DNA from: Prosthecobacter sp.
GTDB taxonomy: Bacteria > Verrucomicrobiota > Verrucomicrobiia > Verrucomicrobiales > Verrucomicrobiaceae
Assembly (NCBI GenBank): GCA_019186985.1
Contig: JABARQ010000006.1
Location: 1-39,956 of the forward strand
Direction: 5' to 3'
DNA: 39,956 bases
Below are positions 26,549 to 35,731 of the stretch, one piece after another. The number at the start of each line of letters is the position of its first letter. The first letter of the stretch is position 1. The translations under genes and the position numbers were made by a program. The notes below the pieces were generated by a model. That model was not told the DNA's origin and made no database searches. It saw only the letters and a list, made by a program, of their open reading frames with translations.

Positions 26549-28111
26549 ATGGCCTACCTCCTCGACGCCTTCGTCATCCTCGCCTATTTCGGCATCATCA
26601 TCGGCATCGGCCTTTCCCAGCGGAGCAAGAGTGGCAGCGTGGAAGGCTTCACCCTGGGTGACCGTCAGATCGCCTGGTGGGCGGTGCTGGCCTCGATCCT
26701 GGCGGCGGAGATCAGCGCGGCCACCTTCCTGGGCGCTCCGGAGGCGGGCTACAGCCGCCGAAACTGGAGCTACGCCCAGTTTGCCATCGGCACGGTGATG
26801 GCGCGTGTCATTGTGAGTTTTCTATTCATTCCCATTTTTTACAAACACGGGGTCATTTCCCTCTACGAGTTCCTGGAGACCCGCTTTGGGCCGGTGACCC
26901 GCAAGTTTGCCTCCATCACCTTCATGGTCACCCGCGTGCTGGCCATGGGCACCCGACTCTATGTCTCGGCCATCATCCTGGTGCTGGCGGTGGCCATGTG
27001 GCAGGGCACGGCGGTGCAGCCGGAGACGAAGTTCTGGCTCTACGCCGGGGCGGTGGTGGTGGTGACGCTGCTGACGGCGCTCTACACCTCCGTCGGCGGC
27101 ATCCGCGCGGTGATCTGGACGGACTTCATCCAGGTCGGTGTGCTGGTGGCCTCGCTCGGCTTCACCATTCCCTACCTGCTCGGCAAGATCCCCGGCGGCT
27201 GGGACACCGTGGCGGCGACCATCAAGAGCCCGGTGTTCTTTGAATTCGCCCGCCCTGCCGACCCCGGTGCCTGGGCCTGGGTGAAGAATGTGCTGACGAA
27301 TGAATACACGCTCTGGGCGGCGGTGATCGGCAGCACCTTCGTGACCATGAGCACGCACGGCATCGACCAGGACACGGTGCAGCGCATGCTGACGGCGAAG
27401 AACCGCCGCCAGAGCGCCTTCGCCACCATTCTCTCCGGAATCGTCGACCTGCCCATTGTCTCCGCCTTCATCCTTATCGGCGTCATGCTCCAGGCCTACT
27501 ACAGCGCCCACCCGACGCCCAACCTGCCGGCCGAGACCCGCGAGGTGTTCCCCTTCTTCATCATGAGCGAGATGCCGGCGGGCATGCGCGGCCTGGTGAC
27601 GGCAGGCATCCTGGCCACGGCCATGGGTTCGCTCAGCACGGCCCTGAACGCGCTCGCCACCAGCCTGTCGCGCGACTTCATCCTGCCGCGCCTCGGCCCG
27701 GGGGCGAGCGAGCAGCGGCAGGTGTCGGTGCTGCGCATGAGCACGGTGTTTTTCGCCGTGCTGATCATCGGCGTCGGCGTGGTGACGGCCTGGTTCATGG
27801 CGCACAACCCGAAGGTGGAGATCCTGCCGCTGGTGCTGGGCATCCTGGGTTTCACTTTTGGTTCGCTGCTTGCCGTGTTCCTGCTCGCCGTGCTCACCCG
27901 CACGCGCGGCAACGACTTCGGCAACCTTCTGGCGATGATCTGCGGCATCCTGGCCGTCCTGTTCCTGAGCAACGTGCTCGGCATCCAGCAGCGCCTTGGC
28001 ATCGAAACGCCCTTCGTGCTGTCCTTCCCCTGGCGCATCACGCTCGGCACCCTCGTGACCTTCAGCATCGCCATCCTCTTCCCCACCCCGCCGGAGCGGA
28101 GGGAGGCGTGA
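26549..28111 (+). CDS. Sodium:solute symporter (SSS family)
   Basis: A 520-residue integral membrane protein with about 13 hydrophobic helices and the SSS family signatures GFTLGDRQIAWWAVLASILA (about 34-53), AEISAATFLGAPEAGYS, TSVGGIRAVIWTDFIQ (about 187-202) and MGSLSTALNALATSLSRDFI. It imports an organic solute with sodium ions; the substrate (sugar, amino acid or vitamin) is not readable. The frame is open from a TTG at 26507, but the ATG at 26549 begins the membrane domain. It is divergent from ssb and appears monocistronic. Confidence 0.92.
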   Translation: MAYLLDAFVILAYFGIIIGIGLSQRSKSGSVEGFTLGDRQIAWWAVLASILAAEISAATFLGAPEAGYSRRNWSYAQFAIGTVMARVIVSFLFIPIFYKHGVISLYEFLETRFGPVTRKFASITFMVTRVLAMGTRLYVSAIILVLAVAMWQGTAVQPETKFWLYAGAVVVVTLLTALYTSVGGIRAVIWTDFIQVGVLVASLGFTIPYLLGKIPGGWDTVAATIKSPVFFEFARPADPGAWAWVKNVLTNEYTLWAAVIGSTFVTMSTHGIDQDTVQRMLTAKNRRQSAFATILSGIVDLPIVSAFILIGVMLQAYYSAHPTPNLPAETREVFPFFIMSEMPAGMRGLVTAGILATAMGSLSTALNALATSLSRDFILPRLGPGASEQRQVSVLRMSTVFFAVLIIGVGVVTAWFMAHNPKVEILPLVLGILGFTFGSLLAVFLLAVLTRTRGNDFGNLLAMICGILAVLFLSNVLGIQQRLGIETPFVLSFPWRITLGTLVTFSIAILFPTPPERREA

Positions 28112-28281
28112 TCGGGGGTTTGAAACGTTGCCTTCCGGCTTCAATATTGTCCCCACCCTTTTCATGCCCGCCTATCTGGTTGCCGCCAGCGACCTCCGAA
28201 GGTCTGATGAAGATCGCCTTGGCGGATGGCCATAGGATCAGACGGCACTCTCAAAGGCCGGAGCGTTTCTCTCGGAGGTGT

Positions 28282-28303
28282 GGTTTCACCAGCGCGTGAA
28301 ACC
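28282..28303. promoter_or_regulatory. Inverted repeat 1 upstream of the AbiE-like operon
   Basis: A perfect 8-base palindrome, GGTTTCAC / GTGAAACC, with a 6-base spacer, centred about 80 bases before the AbiEi-like start. Its right arm matches the right arm of the second palindrome (GTAAAACC) in 7 of 8 bases. AbiEi-type antitoxins repress their own operon by binding such repeats, so this is a likely operator. A further half-site, GGTTCACC, lies just downstream. Confidence 0.6.
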
Positions 28304-28349
28304 AAGTGGTTCACCGCCAAAACGGCGTTTGATTTTACTGAAAGTTTAT

Positions 28350-28370
28350 GTTTTACTAGCCAAGTAAAAC
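28350..28370. promoter_or_regulatory. Inverted repeat 2, operator next to the AbiEi start codon
   Basis: A perfect 8-base palindrome GTTTTACT / AGTAAAAC with an AGCCA spacer, ending one base before the ATG at 28372. A related half-site ATTTTACTG lies at about 28332-28340. A weak -35 (TTGATT, 28329) and -10 (TTTACT, 28352) with 17-base spacing would put the promoter under the operator, fitting autorepression. The transcript would then be nearly leaderless. Confidence 0.6.
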
Positions 28371-28371
28371 C

Positions 28372-29400
28372 ATGGGAAACGCTAAAACCATCGACTCGGA
28401 AGCTCTGCTGGACGGCTTTTCACGCTGTCTGAAAGAGGCGGCTGTGACGGCGGCGGCCATCTCGTTGAAACGGGGAGCCAGGAGTGCGGCGGAGGTCTTC
28501 CTGGAAGGCTCCGAGCAGCAGACGGAACTGCGGCTGCCGGTCAGTCCGTTTCTGTATCCCTCACGTCGGCTGCTGACGGAACCCGATCTGCTGCGCCGTC
28601 TGGTGCTGAGCCCGCACCTGCCCGAGGCGCTGGCGGCGGACCTGCGTGCGGCGGGCATCAGCCATGCGGATCTGAACGGGCGGTTGTTCGTGAAGGCTCC
28701 GCATTTCGTCATCGACCGTGGGCCGCGCAGCCAGCAGCACCGGGGGCCGACAGGCGTGGTGGATGTGTTTTCAGGCAAGACCAGCCGCCTGACTCGGGCG
28801 CTGCTGAGTGTGCGAGAGAAGGCCTGGACGCAGGAGGAACTGGTGGCCCACACGGAGGTGTCACGTGGGCTGGTATCACGCGGGCTCGCGTGGCTGGTGA
28901 AGAATGACTATGTGACAAGCGAGGCCACAAGCCACCGGCAGGCGACGCGCTATCTCGTGAAGGATTGCACGGCGATGCTGAATGCGTGGGCGGCGGCGGA
29001 TGACTGGACGAGGCGCTGCGAGATCCATGAGTTCTCGGTGCTGTCAGATGACTACCTGCGGAATGCGGAGCGGCTGCAGGAGGTGTTGGGCAGTGGCGGA
29101 CTGTGCTTCACGCAATGGATCGCGGCCTGGCTGCGGCGTGCCCATACCACGCCGCCCGTGGTCTCCGCCTATCTGCGTGACCGGACGTTACTGGAGCGAG
29201 CGCCGGGCCGAAAGGTGGACTCTGGCGGCAACGTGTGGCTGATCGTGCCGAAAGATGAGGGTGTATTCTTTGAAACCCAGGAAGTGCAGGGCATGATGCT
29301 GGTGACAGATGCACAAATCTATTTGGATCTGATCAAAACCGGCCAGCGCGGCCCCGAAGCAGCCGCTGAACTGCGGAATTGGGAGGGCTTTGCCCGATGA
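28372..29400 (+). CDS. AbiEi-like antitoxin/repressor of a type IV toxin-antitoxin system
   Basis: A 342-residue protein. A winged helix lies at about 138-190 (TRALLSVREKAWTQEELVA, then VSRGLVSRGLAWLVKNDYVT). The C-terminal half resembles the AbiEi family (NVWLIVPKDEGVFFETQEVQ, then MMLVTDAQIYLDLIKTGQRG). The N-terminal 130 residues look less conserved. In known AbiE systems the AbiEi protein represses the operon and counteracts the nucleotidyltransferase toxin. The gene overlaps the toxin gene by 4 bases (ATGA), the normal order, and is preceded by two related palindromes. Its size is larger than the classical AbiEi (about 200-275 residues), as in variants with extra N-terminal sequence. Confidence 0.8.
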   Translation: MGNAKTIDSEALLDGFSRCLKEAAVTAAAISLKRGARSAAEVFLEGSEQQTELRLPVSPFLYPSRRLLTEPDLLRRLVLSPHLPEALAADLRAAGISHADLNGRLFVKAPHFVIDRGPRSQQHRGPTGVVDVFSGKTSRLTRALLSVREKAWTQEELVAHTEVSRGLVSRGLAWLVKNDYVTSEATSHRQATRYLVKDCTAMLNAWAAADDWTRRCEIHEFSVLSDDYLRNAERLQEVLGSGGLCFTQWIAAWLRRAHTTPPVVSAYLRDRTLLERAPGRKVDSGGNVWLIVPKDEGVFFETQEVQGMMLVTDAQIYLDLIKTGQRGPEAAAELRNWEGFAR

Positions 29401-30224
29401 AACACGACACCTATGACAAGTATCCGGCGGACAGCCTGGATCTTCCGGAACGTGCGCTGCTGACGGTATGGGATTGTCTGGCAGCGTATCGCGATGATCT
29501 GGTGCTGGTGGGCGGACTGGCGATCAAGCACCTCACCCGAGCGCCGAAGGTGGGCCAGACGGGGCCGGTGACACAGGACGTGGACTTCGGCATCAGTCTG
29601 GCAGCGGAATCTGGCATGTATGGCAGTCTGCGGGAGACCTTGGCCGCGCATGGCTTCCGGCGGGTGAAAAGTCGCTTTCTGCGGACATTCCCCGGCTTCG
29701 ATCTGCATGTCGACCTGGTGACGGATGACGACAAAGCAGACACGGGAACGGCGCTGCTGGACGATGGGCTGGCAGTGGGCATCGTGCCAGGAATCAACCG
29801 GGCACTGGAGCACGCGCGGCTGGTGGAAGTCTGTGGTAAATCTCTGACCGGCGCGGATTTGCAAGCCCAGGTGAAGGTGGCCGAAGTTGGGCCGATGATG
29901 GTGCTGAAGCTGAACGCCTTCGGCGGTCCAATGGGCCGCAAGGCGGGCAAGGATGTGCATGACCTGCTTTATCTGACGATGAATTGCGACGGCGAGGCCG
30001 ACCATGCCATCGCCGCATTTCATGCGGAGAAAGCCGCTGGAAACCGAGGCGTGCCGCACGCTCTCCATGCGGCAAAAACGTGGTTCTCTCATCTGAATGC
30101 ACCGGGACCGATGGCCTGCGCTGCTTTCCGTCTCAACAACCGGCATGAATTGCCTGCTCTAGCCACAGAATCTCTCCGCATTCGCCAGCAATGCGTGACG
30201 CTTGCCGAAGCGCTGCTAGCCTAG
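29397..30224 (+). CDS. AbiEii-like nucleotidyltransferase toxin
   Basis: A 275-residue protein of the MNT/AbiEii nucleotidyltransferase type. The active-site pattern is visible near the N-terminus: GG at residues 39-40 (LVLVGGLAIKHL) and the metal-binding D61-V-D63 (TQDVDFGI), followed by FDLHVDLVTDD. Such toxins modify tRNA or other targets with nucleotides and give abortive infection. The start is the ATG at 29397, coupled to the antitoxin stop; the longer frame from a TTG at 29379 is less likely. An hsdR remnant begins 8 bases after its stop. The exact target cannot be told. Confidence 0.8.
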   Translation: MKHDTYDKYPADSLDLPERALLTVWDCLAAYRDDLVLVGGLAIKHLTRAPKVGQTGPVTQDVDFGISLAAESGMYGSLRETLAAHGFRRVKSRFLRTFPGFDLHVDLVTDDDKADTGTALLDDGLAVGIVPGINRALEHARLVEVCGKSLTGADLQAQVKVAEVGPMMVLKLNAFGGPMGRKAGKDVHDLLYLTMNCDGEADHAIAAFHAEKAAGNRGVPHALHAAKTWFSHLNAPGPMACAAFRLNNRHELPALATESLRIRQQCVTLAEALLA

Positions 30225-30231
30225 TCACCTC

Positions 30232-30361
30232 ATGTCCGAATATCTCCACGTCGAAAAGCCTTTCCTCGACAGCTCTCGGCGCGGGACTGGACGGTGGTGG
30301 ATCAAGGGCATGGCATGATCGCGAGTGTTCCAGCCAAGAGCCTGCGGAAGATCTTTCATGA
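30232..30361 (+). pseudogene. hsdR: hsdR fragment (type I restriction subunit, N-terminus only)
   Basis: The frame starts MSEYLHVEKPFLD, the typical beginning of HsdR proteins, then shifts by one base at about 30270 (a GACCAG reduced to GACAG) and continues QLSARDWTVVDQGHGMIASV PAKSLRKIF in the next frame. After about 43 residues the homology stops and a different gene's end follows in a third frame. The ATPase and nuclease domains are gone, so nothing functional can be made. It lies 7 bases after the toxin stop, so hsdR was once cotranscribed with the toxin-antitoxin pair. Confidence 0.75.
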
Positions 30362-30538
30362 GTTATTGTCGTCCACGAACTCTGCCACCTGCACCATCTG
30401 GATCACTCGGCTGCCTTTTGGAACGAGGTGGACAAGGTGCTGCCAGACTTCGAGGAGAAAAAGGCGTGGTTGCGAAGGAATGGAGCCTCCCTGGACTTGC
30501 AGGCAGCACCTGAGCGTAGATTCATTCGGCCTTCATGA
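30362..30538 (+). pseudogene. C-terminal fragment of a DUF45/YgjP-type metallopeptidase
   Basis: Directly after the hsdR fragment a new frame reads VIVVHELCHLHHLDHSAAFW, carrying the zinc-binding HExxH and downstream His of YgjP/DUF45 (SprT-like) proteins, then NEVDKVLPDFEEKKAWLRR and NGASLDL, the usual family ending; the stop is at 30536. The N-terminal half is missing. DUF45 peptidase genes often sit after hsdR in type I loci, so a single deletion from inside hsdR to inside this gene explains the scar. The next 100 bases hold nothing recognisable. Confidence 0.7.
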
Positions 30539-30640
30539 TGACGCACAGCGGGCTACTGCCACGTTCTTCCAGCAACGTCTTTTTGCCACGCTTTCAGACG
30601 TCATCCCAACGATGTTCTCCAAGGACAGCCTGCCGCCAGG

Positions 30641-33600
30641 TCAGTGGTTGAAGAGGAAGGCCGGGGAGTTGATCAGGGCCCAGGCGAGGTCCTGGGCGTT
30701 GGTCAGTCGTTTGTTGGCGAGCTGGCGGGCGCTGAGCTCGGCGTCGCGGCGAAGCTGCAGGAGCTTCGGATCCAGCACGATGGGCTTCTGGGCCTCGACA
30801 TGCTTCGCCTCAAGGGCGAGAAGCTGGGGGTCCACCGGCACGGGCTTGCGGGCGTTGGCGAGCACCTTTCTCTGGGACTGGTAGTCGCGGAACTGGTTGA
30901 GGAAGTGCTGGGTGAGCACGGCGTTCTGCTCGGGCGTGCGCTTGGGCGCCTTGATCGCAGCGGCAACGGCGGCGGGCACGCCGAAGCGGACGACGGGACT
31001 GTTGGTGACCCACAGGCGGAAGCGGCCGGGGTTGTATCTGCCGTTCTGGAAGTTGCTGGTCATCTGCACGGAGAAGCTGGTGCCGCCTTCGTTCATGACC
31101 GGCTTTTCAAAGGAGAAGACCGCTTCATGACGGAATCCGCCCTCGGGGCTGACGGCCCAGCCACGGTCGCGGTTGCCCTTCTTCAGCGCCTCGGTGACTG
31201 GGAAGTTTGTCTGCTCGAAGTCGGCCTTCGGATTCTTCAACGTCTGCGCCACGCCGGCTCCGCGCACGCGCTTGGCGTCGGCGGGCTGGGTGGTGACAAC
31301 GAACTCGCCAAGGACGAAGTTGCCGTCGGGCGCAAGGCCGGGGCCGTTGTTAGGCAGGCGGTCGTCGGGCAGCATCTCCAGCTTGATGGCGGTGATGTTC
31401 GGCAGGGCGGACTTGCCGATGAGCAGGTAGTTGCCGGTGCTCTGGCGGCCTTCCGGAAGGGCCGTGGCCAGCAGGGAGCCGTCGGGGAGGACCTCGATCT
31501 TCTCGACACCGCCGGCGCGCTGCACCTTGACGTCGAGCGGGTGCCACTCGGTGCTGAGGTCGAGGTAGTTCTCCCACTTTGGCTGGTTCATCGGCGCGGT
31601 GTCAAAGGCGGCCTTCACCTTGACCTCGGCGGCCTTGATGGCGGCCAGGCGGGCGTCCTCCTTCTTCTTCACCTCGGGGGCGATCTTCGCCTTGTGGGCC
31701 TCCAGCTCCTTCTTCGTGGCGTCGATGGCGGCCAGGCGCTCCTGCTCAGCCTTTGCAATGAGCGGCTTCTGCTCGGCCTCCTTCGCCTGCTGCTCGGCGG
31801 CGAGCGCCTTGTGCTCGCCATCCATGCCCGCCATGCTGGCAAGCGCGGCGTTGATCTCCTTGCCGGTCGGGCGGCGGTTGAGGATGCGGACGAAGATCTC
31901 CTCGACGAGCTTCGCATCGTCCTTGATCTCGTTCGTCAGCTTCGCGATGGCGTTGTTCGGATCGCTGATGGCATCGCCGACGGTCGGGCCGGACATGAGC
32001 GCCATGACGGGGCCGAGGTTCACGTCGTTGCTGCGCTCGCATTCGCAGACGGACTCACGCGCAGGCTTGCCGAAGTTCGTCAGGAAGCCGTCGGGAAGCT
32101 GCGTCTGGCCGTCGATGAGCTGGGCGGCGCGGGTGCCCTTCGGCACGCCGGGGATGTTCGGCATGGAGCCGGTGACGGCGAAGACGGAGTCAAAGAGCAC
32201 CTCGGCGGGCAGGCGGCGGGCCTTGGCATGGCTGTAGTTCACCTTGTCGTCCTCGTTCCACTTGTTGGTGTCGAGCGCGAGCTGGTAGGTGCGGCTCTGG
32301 ACGATGAGCTTCATGAGGTGGCGGACGTTGAAGCCGCTCTGGATGAGCTCGCTGGTGAGGTACTGGAGCAGCTCGGGATTGCTCGGCGGATTGCCGGCGC
32401 GGATGTCGTCGAGCGGTTCAATGACACCGGTGCCGGTGAGGTAGCCCCAGATGCGGTTGGCGTAGCTCATGGCGAAGTAGTCGTTGTCCGGGCTGGTCAT
32501 CCAGGTGGCGAACTGCTCGCGGCGCGAGGTGGCGGTCTTGCTGACCAGCTCTGCGTCAAACGGCACCCTCGGGGCGACAGGGGCGTTGGTGCGCAGGTGG
32601 TTCATCTCACCGGCGGTCTTGTCGGCGACGATTTCGTAAAGCGGCTTCGCACCCTCCACGGCCGTGCCGCCGATGGTCTTGCCGGCGCTGGCGGGATCGG
32701 TCTTCAGCTCCACCTGGGCGAAGAAGGCGGCGGTCTGGTAATACTGGTCCCAGGTCCATTTCTCGAAAGGATGATCGTGGCACTTGTTGCAGTTGAAGCG
32801 GGTGGCGAGGAAGAGGTGCGTGGTGTTCTCCACCAGCTCCTCCGGCGTGCGCACGGTCTTGAAATAGGCGGCGGCGGGGTTGTCCTTGTTCGAGCCGGTG
32901 GCGGTGATGATGCGGTAGGCCATGCGGTCATAAGGGGTGTTGTCCGCCACCTGCTGCTTGATCCAGTCGCGCAGGATCTTGACGCCTTCACTGCCGAGGA
33001 ACTTGGAGTTCACCTGCAGCATGTCGGCCCACTTGTTCGTCCAGTGGTCGACAAAGTCAGGGTTGCCGATGAGGCGGTCGATGACCTCGTTGCGCTTTGT
33101 GCGCGTGTCGCGCGTGTCGGCGATGAAGGCGCGGACTTCCTCCGCCTTCGGCGGCAGGCCGGTGAGGTCGATGTGGATGCGGCGCAGAAAGTCCTCGTCG
33201 CTGCAGAGGCCGCTCGGCTGGATCTTCATGCGCTGCCATTTGCGGGCGGTGAACTCATCGACCTTGTTCCACTTCTCGGGCTCGCTCCAGACGAAGCGGG
33301 TGCGGTCGCCCATGACCGTGATGGTGGTGGCGGCGTAGGCCCCTTCAAAGCGCGCCAGGATGGCGGCCTCGCCTCGGCGGATGCTGGTCATGAGGCCGGT
33401 CTTGTCAGCCTCGATCACCTCGCCGTTCCCGCTGTCAATGAAGGCCTCGGCGGTGACGTCCTTGACATAACCATCCGCGTATCGGGCGATGACCCGCATC
33501 TGCTGGCGGGCGCCGATGCGCTCCAGCACGGGGTTCTTCGGGAAGACCTCGATGCCGGTCACGCGCGGCGTCTTCAGGTCCAGCTTCGCGCCCTGGCTGA

Positions 33601-35731
33601 TCCAGGCCTTGAGCGTTTCATAATAAAGCTCTCCGGGCACGGTGAGCTGGCCGCCCTCATGCGGCACGGCGCCGCTGGCCTTCAGCAGCATGAGCGAGTG
33701 CTCCGGTGAGGCGGCGTTGGCGCGGCGGCTGGCGAGCTCATCGGTGAAGGCGAGCACGTCATAGATGGGGTCGTAGCCGCGCAGGCTGAGCTTGAAGCCG
33801 GCCTTGCCGTCCTTGGCCCCGTGGCAGGTGCCCATGTTGCAGCCCAGCTTGCTGGTGATGGGCATGACATCGCGCACATAGTCGGGCTTCAGGGCCACGT
33901 TCATGCCGCTGACCTTCACGGGCACAACGGCGGCCCTGCCCATGAAGGCGATCTTGATCTCCGCGGCACCGTCCTTGCCCGGACGCACCATGCCGCGCTC
34001 GTTCACCGTGGCGGCGGCCTCGCTGCTGCTGCTGAGCTTCGCCATGCGGGTGATGTCGGCCTTCGTGCCGTCGCTCATGGTCGCGGTGACGACGAGCTGC
34101 GCATACTCGGTGGGCCTGGCGATGCTGACGCTTTTCGGCTCGACCTCGATTCCGGTGACGGTCAGGCCGGGCACGAGCGTTTCGACCTTGTCATCCTTCT
34201 TCGCGGTGGCGCGCACGCTGTCGTCGGCGATGACCTCGCTGGCGGCGAGCGCCTTGTCCGCCACCAGCGGCACGCTGGGGAACTCCTTCGCGACCTTGCC
34301 GGTGGCGGCGTCGATCAGGCGGATGCGGCCGTCCTGGCCGGCGGCGGCGACGCTTTTGCCGTCGGGTGAGAAGCTGACGGTGAAGATGCCGCAGGGCATG
34401 GGCGTGCTGCTGAGCAGCTTCACATCCTTGCTGACCCAGTCATCGAGCTCCTTGCCCTTGCCGTTGACGGTCTCGACGATCTTTTTCACCGCCTCGGGCA
34501 GGGTGCTGTCGTACTCGCTGGCATACAGGTTCACCGCGCCGTTGCCTTCATGCGAGGCGCCTGCGGCGATGCGTTTTCCGTCCGGGGCGAAATCGACGCC
34601 GAAGATGCGGCCCTGCATGGCGGGGAACTTGCGGATGAGGTTGGCGTTGTCGCCAATCACGCGCTTGGTGATGCGCTCCATGCGGTAGATGGCGGGCACG
34701 CCGTCGGTGCCGCCGATGAGGATCTCGTTGCGCTGCGGATGACGGGCCAGGGCCTGCACGCCGCCCTTGAGGGCGCCCGGCGTGATGGAGGTGATGTTGT
34801 CGATGAAGCGCTGGGTGGCGACCTCGGTGAGCTTGACGCTCATGTCACGGCCGCAGGAGGCGATGAGCTTTCCTTCGAGGCCCCAGACGGTGTCGAGCAC
34901 CCAGTCGCTGTGCGAGCCCATGAAGACCACTTCCTTGCCACTGGCCGCCTCGAAGGCGCGCAGGCCGTTGTCGCCGCAGCCCACGGCGATGAACCTGCCG
35001 TCCGGCGACCAGCTCGCACCGTAGAGCGTGTCGAAGGTCAGGGACTTGGAAAGCTCGAGCTTCTTCGCCGCCACGTCCCAGATCTGGATCTCACCCATGC
35101 GCGCAGGGCTGCCGCCGGTGACCAGGATCCGCTTGCCGTCGGGCGACCAGGCGAGCTTCTGGATGCGTTCCGCCAACCCAACCAAACGTGCGACAATGCC
35201 GGAGCCGTCCGCCTTGTGGACCAGCACCTCGTGATAGCCGGCGACGGCGATCATCGACCCGTCCGGCGAGTGTTCCAGGGAGGTGACCGCCGGGGCCGTG
35301 ACATAGACCGGCGGATGCTCCATGTCGTAATGCGCCATCGCGGAGGCGGGCGTGTCATCCTTCGCGCCCTCGGCGATCCATTTTTTGATCAGGGCGACCT
35401 GGCTTTCATGCAGGGGATCGCCCTTGGGCGGCATCTCGACCTTGCCCTCGGCGTTGGGCATGGAGACCTTGAGCAGGTTGGATTCCTCGGGCTTGCCGGA
35501 GACGATGGCGGAGCCCTCCTCACCACCGGCGAGCAGCTTGGCGAAGTCCGTCATGATGTAGTCGCCCTTGGCCTTGGCCGGCTGGTGGCAGCCCGTGCAG
35601 TTGGCCTGCAGGATGGGCCGGATGTGCTTGTAAAAGGACACCGGCTTCGAGGGGTCGATGGTCTCTTCTTTCTTCGGGGCGGCGCTGGCGGCGACCGCAA
35701 GGAGGACGAGGAGAGAAAGGGCGGTTTTCAT
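30641..35731 (-). CDS. Giant planctomycete-type cytochrome / WD40 / DUF1549 / DUF1553 protein
   Basis: A 1696-residue exported protein with a signal peptide (1-17, ASA-A). A PSCyt1 cytochrome domain follows with the heme motif C45-TGC-H49. WD40-like repeats span about 145-480 (SPDGK/SPDGR blades), a BIG2 Ig-like domain about 525-610, a second cytochrome-like region has C631-NMGT-C636-H, a second BIG2 lies at about 722-805, DUF1549 at about 830-1050 (with C981-NKC-H985) and DUF1553 at about 1090-1340. A Lys/Ala/Glu-rich stretch (about 1375-1440) looks like a coiled coil before a final beta-rich part. These families abound in Planctomycetes and Verrucomicrobia and are suspected to act in polysaccharide or sulfatase-linked metabolism; the reaction is unknown. 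Usually the parts occur as several proteins. It stands alone. Confidence 0.93.
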   Translation of the reverse strand: MKTALSLLVLLAVAASAAPKKEETIDPSKPVSFYKHIRPILQANCTGCHQPAKAKGDYIMTDFAKLLAGGEEGSAIVSGKPEESNLLKVSMPNAEGKVEMPPKGDPLHESQVALIKKWIAEGAKDDTPASAMAHYDMEHPPVYVTAPAVTSLEHSPDGSMIAVAGYHEVLVHKADGSGIVARLVGLAERIQKLAWSPDGKRILVTGGSPARMGEIQIWDVAAKKLELSKSLTFDTLYGASWSPDGRFIAVGCGDNGLRAFEAASGKEVVFMGSHSDWVLDTVWGLEGKLIASCGRDMSVKLTEVATQRFIDNITSITPGALKGGVQALARHPQRNEILIGGTDGVPAIYRMERITKRVIGDNANLIRKFPAMQGRIFGVDFAPDGKRIAAGASHEGNGAVNLYASEYDSTLPEAVKKIVETVNGKGKELDDWVSKDVKLLSSTPMPCGIFTVSFSPDGKSVAAAGQDGRIRLIDAATGKVAKEFPSVPLVADKALAASEVIADDSVRATAKKDDKVETLVPGLTVTGIEVEPKSVSIARPTEYAQLVVTATMSDGTKADITRMAKLSSSSEAAATVNERGMVRPGKDGAAEIKIAFMGRAAVVPVKVSGMNVALKPDYVRDVMPITSKLGCNMGTCHGAKDGKAGFKLSLRGYDPIYDVLAFTDELASRRANAASPEHSLMLLKASGAVPHEGGQLTVPGELYYETLKAWISQGAKLDLKTPRVTGIEVFPKNPVLERIGARQQMRVIARYADGYVKDVTAEAFIDSGNGEVIEADKTGLMTSIRRGEAAILARFEGAYAATTITVMGDRTRFVWSEPEKWNKVDEFTARKWQRMKIQPSGLCSDEDFLRRIHIDLTGLPPKAEEVRAFIADTRDTRTKRNEVIDRLIGNPDFVDHWTNKWADMLQVNSKFLGSEGVKILRDWIKQQVADNTPYDRMAYRIITATGSNKDNPAAAYFKTVRTPEELVENTTHLFLATRFNCNKCHDHPFEKWTWDQYYQTAAFFAQVELKTDPASAGKTIGGTAVEGAKPLYEIVADKTAGEMNHLRTNAPVAPRVPFDAELVSKTATSRREQFATWMTSPDNDYFAMSYANRIWGYLTGTGVIEPLDDIRAGNPPSNPELLQYLTSELIQSGFNVRHLMKLIVQSRTYQLALDTNKWNEDDKVNYSHAKARRLPAEVLFDSVFAVTGSMPNIPGVPKGTRAAQLIDGQTQLPDGFLTNFGKPARESVCECERSNDVNLGPVMALMSGPTVGDAISDPNNAIAKLTNEIKDDAKLVEEIFVRILNRRPTGKEINAALASMAGMDGEHKALAAEQQAKEAEQKPLIAKAEQERLAAIDATKKELEAHKAKIAPEVKKKEDARLAAIKAAEVKVKAAFDTAPMNQPKWENYLDLSTEWHPLDVKVQRAGGVEKIEVLPDGSLLATALPEGRQSTGNYLLIGKSALPNITAIKLEMLPDDRLPNNGPGLAPDGNFVLGEFVVTTQPADAKRVRGAGVAQTLKNPKADFEQTNFPVTEALKKGNRDRGWAVSPEGGFRHEAVFSFEKPVMNEGGTSFSVQMTSNFQNGRYNPGRFRLWVTNSPVVRFGVPAAVAAAIKAPKRTPEQNAVLTQHFLNQFRDYQSQRKVLANARKPVPVDPQLLALEAKHVEAQKPIVLDPKLLQLRRDAELSARQLANKRLTNAQDLAWALINSPAFLFNH

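Noticed and set aside
28164..28235. Small frame MPAYLVAASDLRRSDEDRLG upstream of the toxin-antitoxin operon
   Set aside because: Only 23 residues, no family and no ribosome binding site; it could be the start of a broken gene but cannot be supported.
30644..33709. 1021-residue plus-strand frame opposite the cytochrome/DUF1553 protein
   Set aside because: It is Gly/Val/His/Glu-rich shadow sequence with no motif; the minus strand has heme motifs and DUF1549/DUF1553 signatures.
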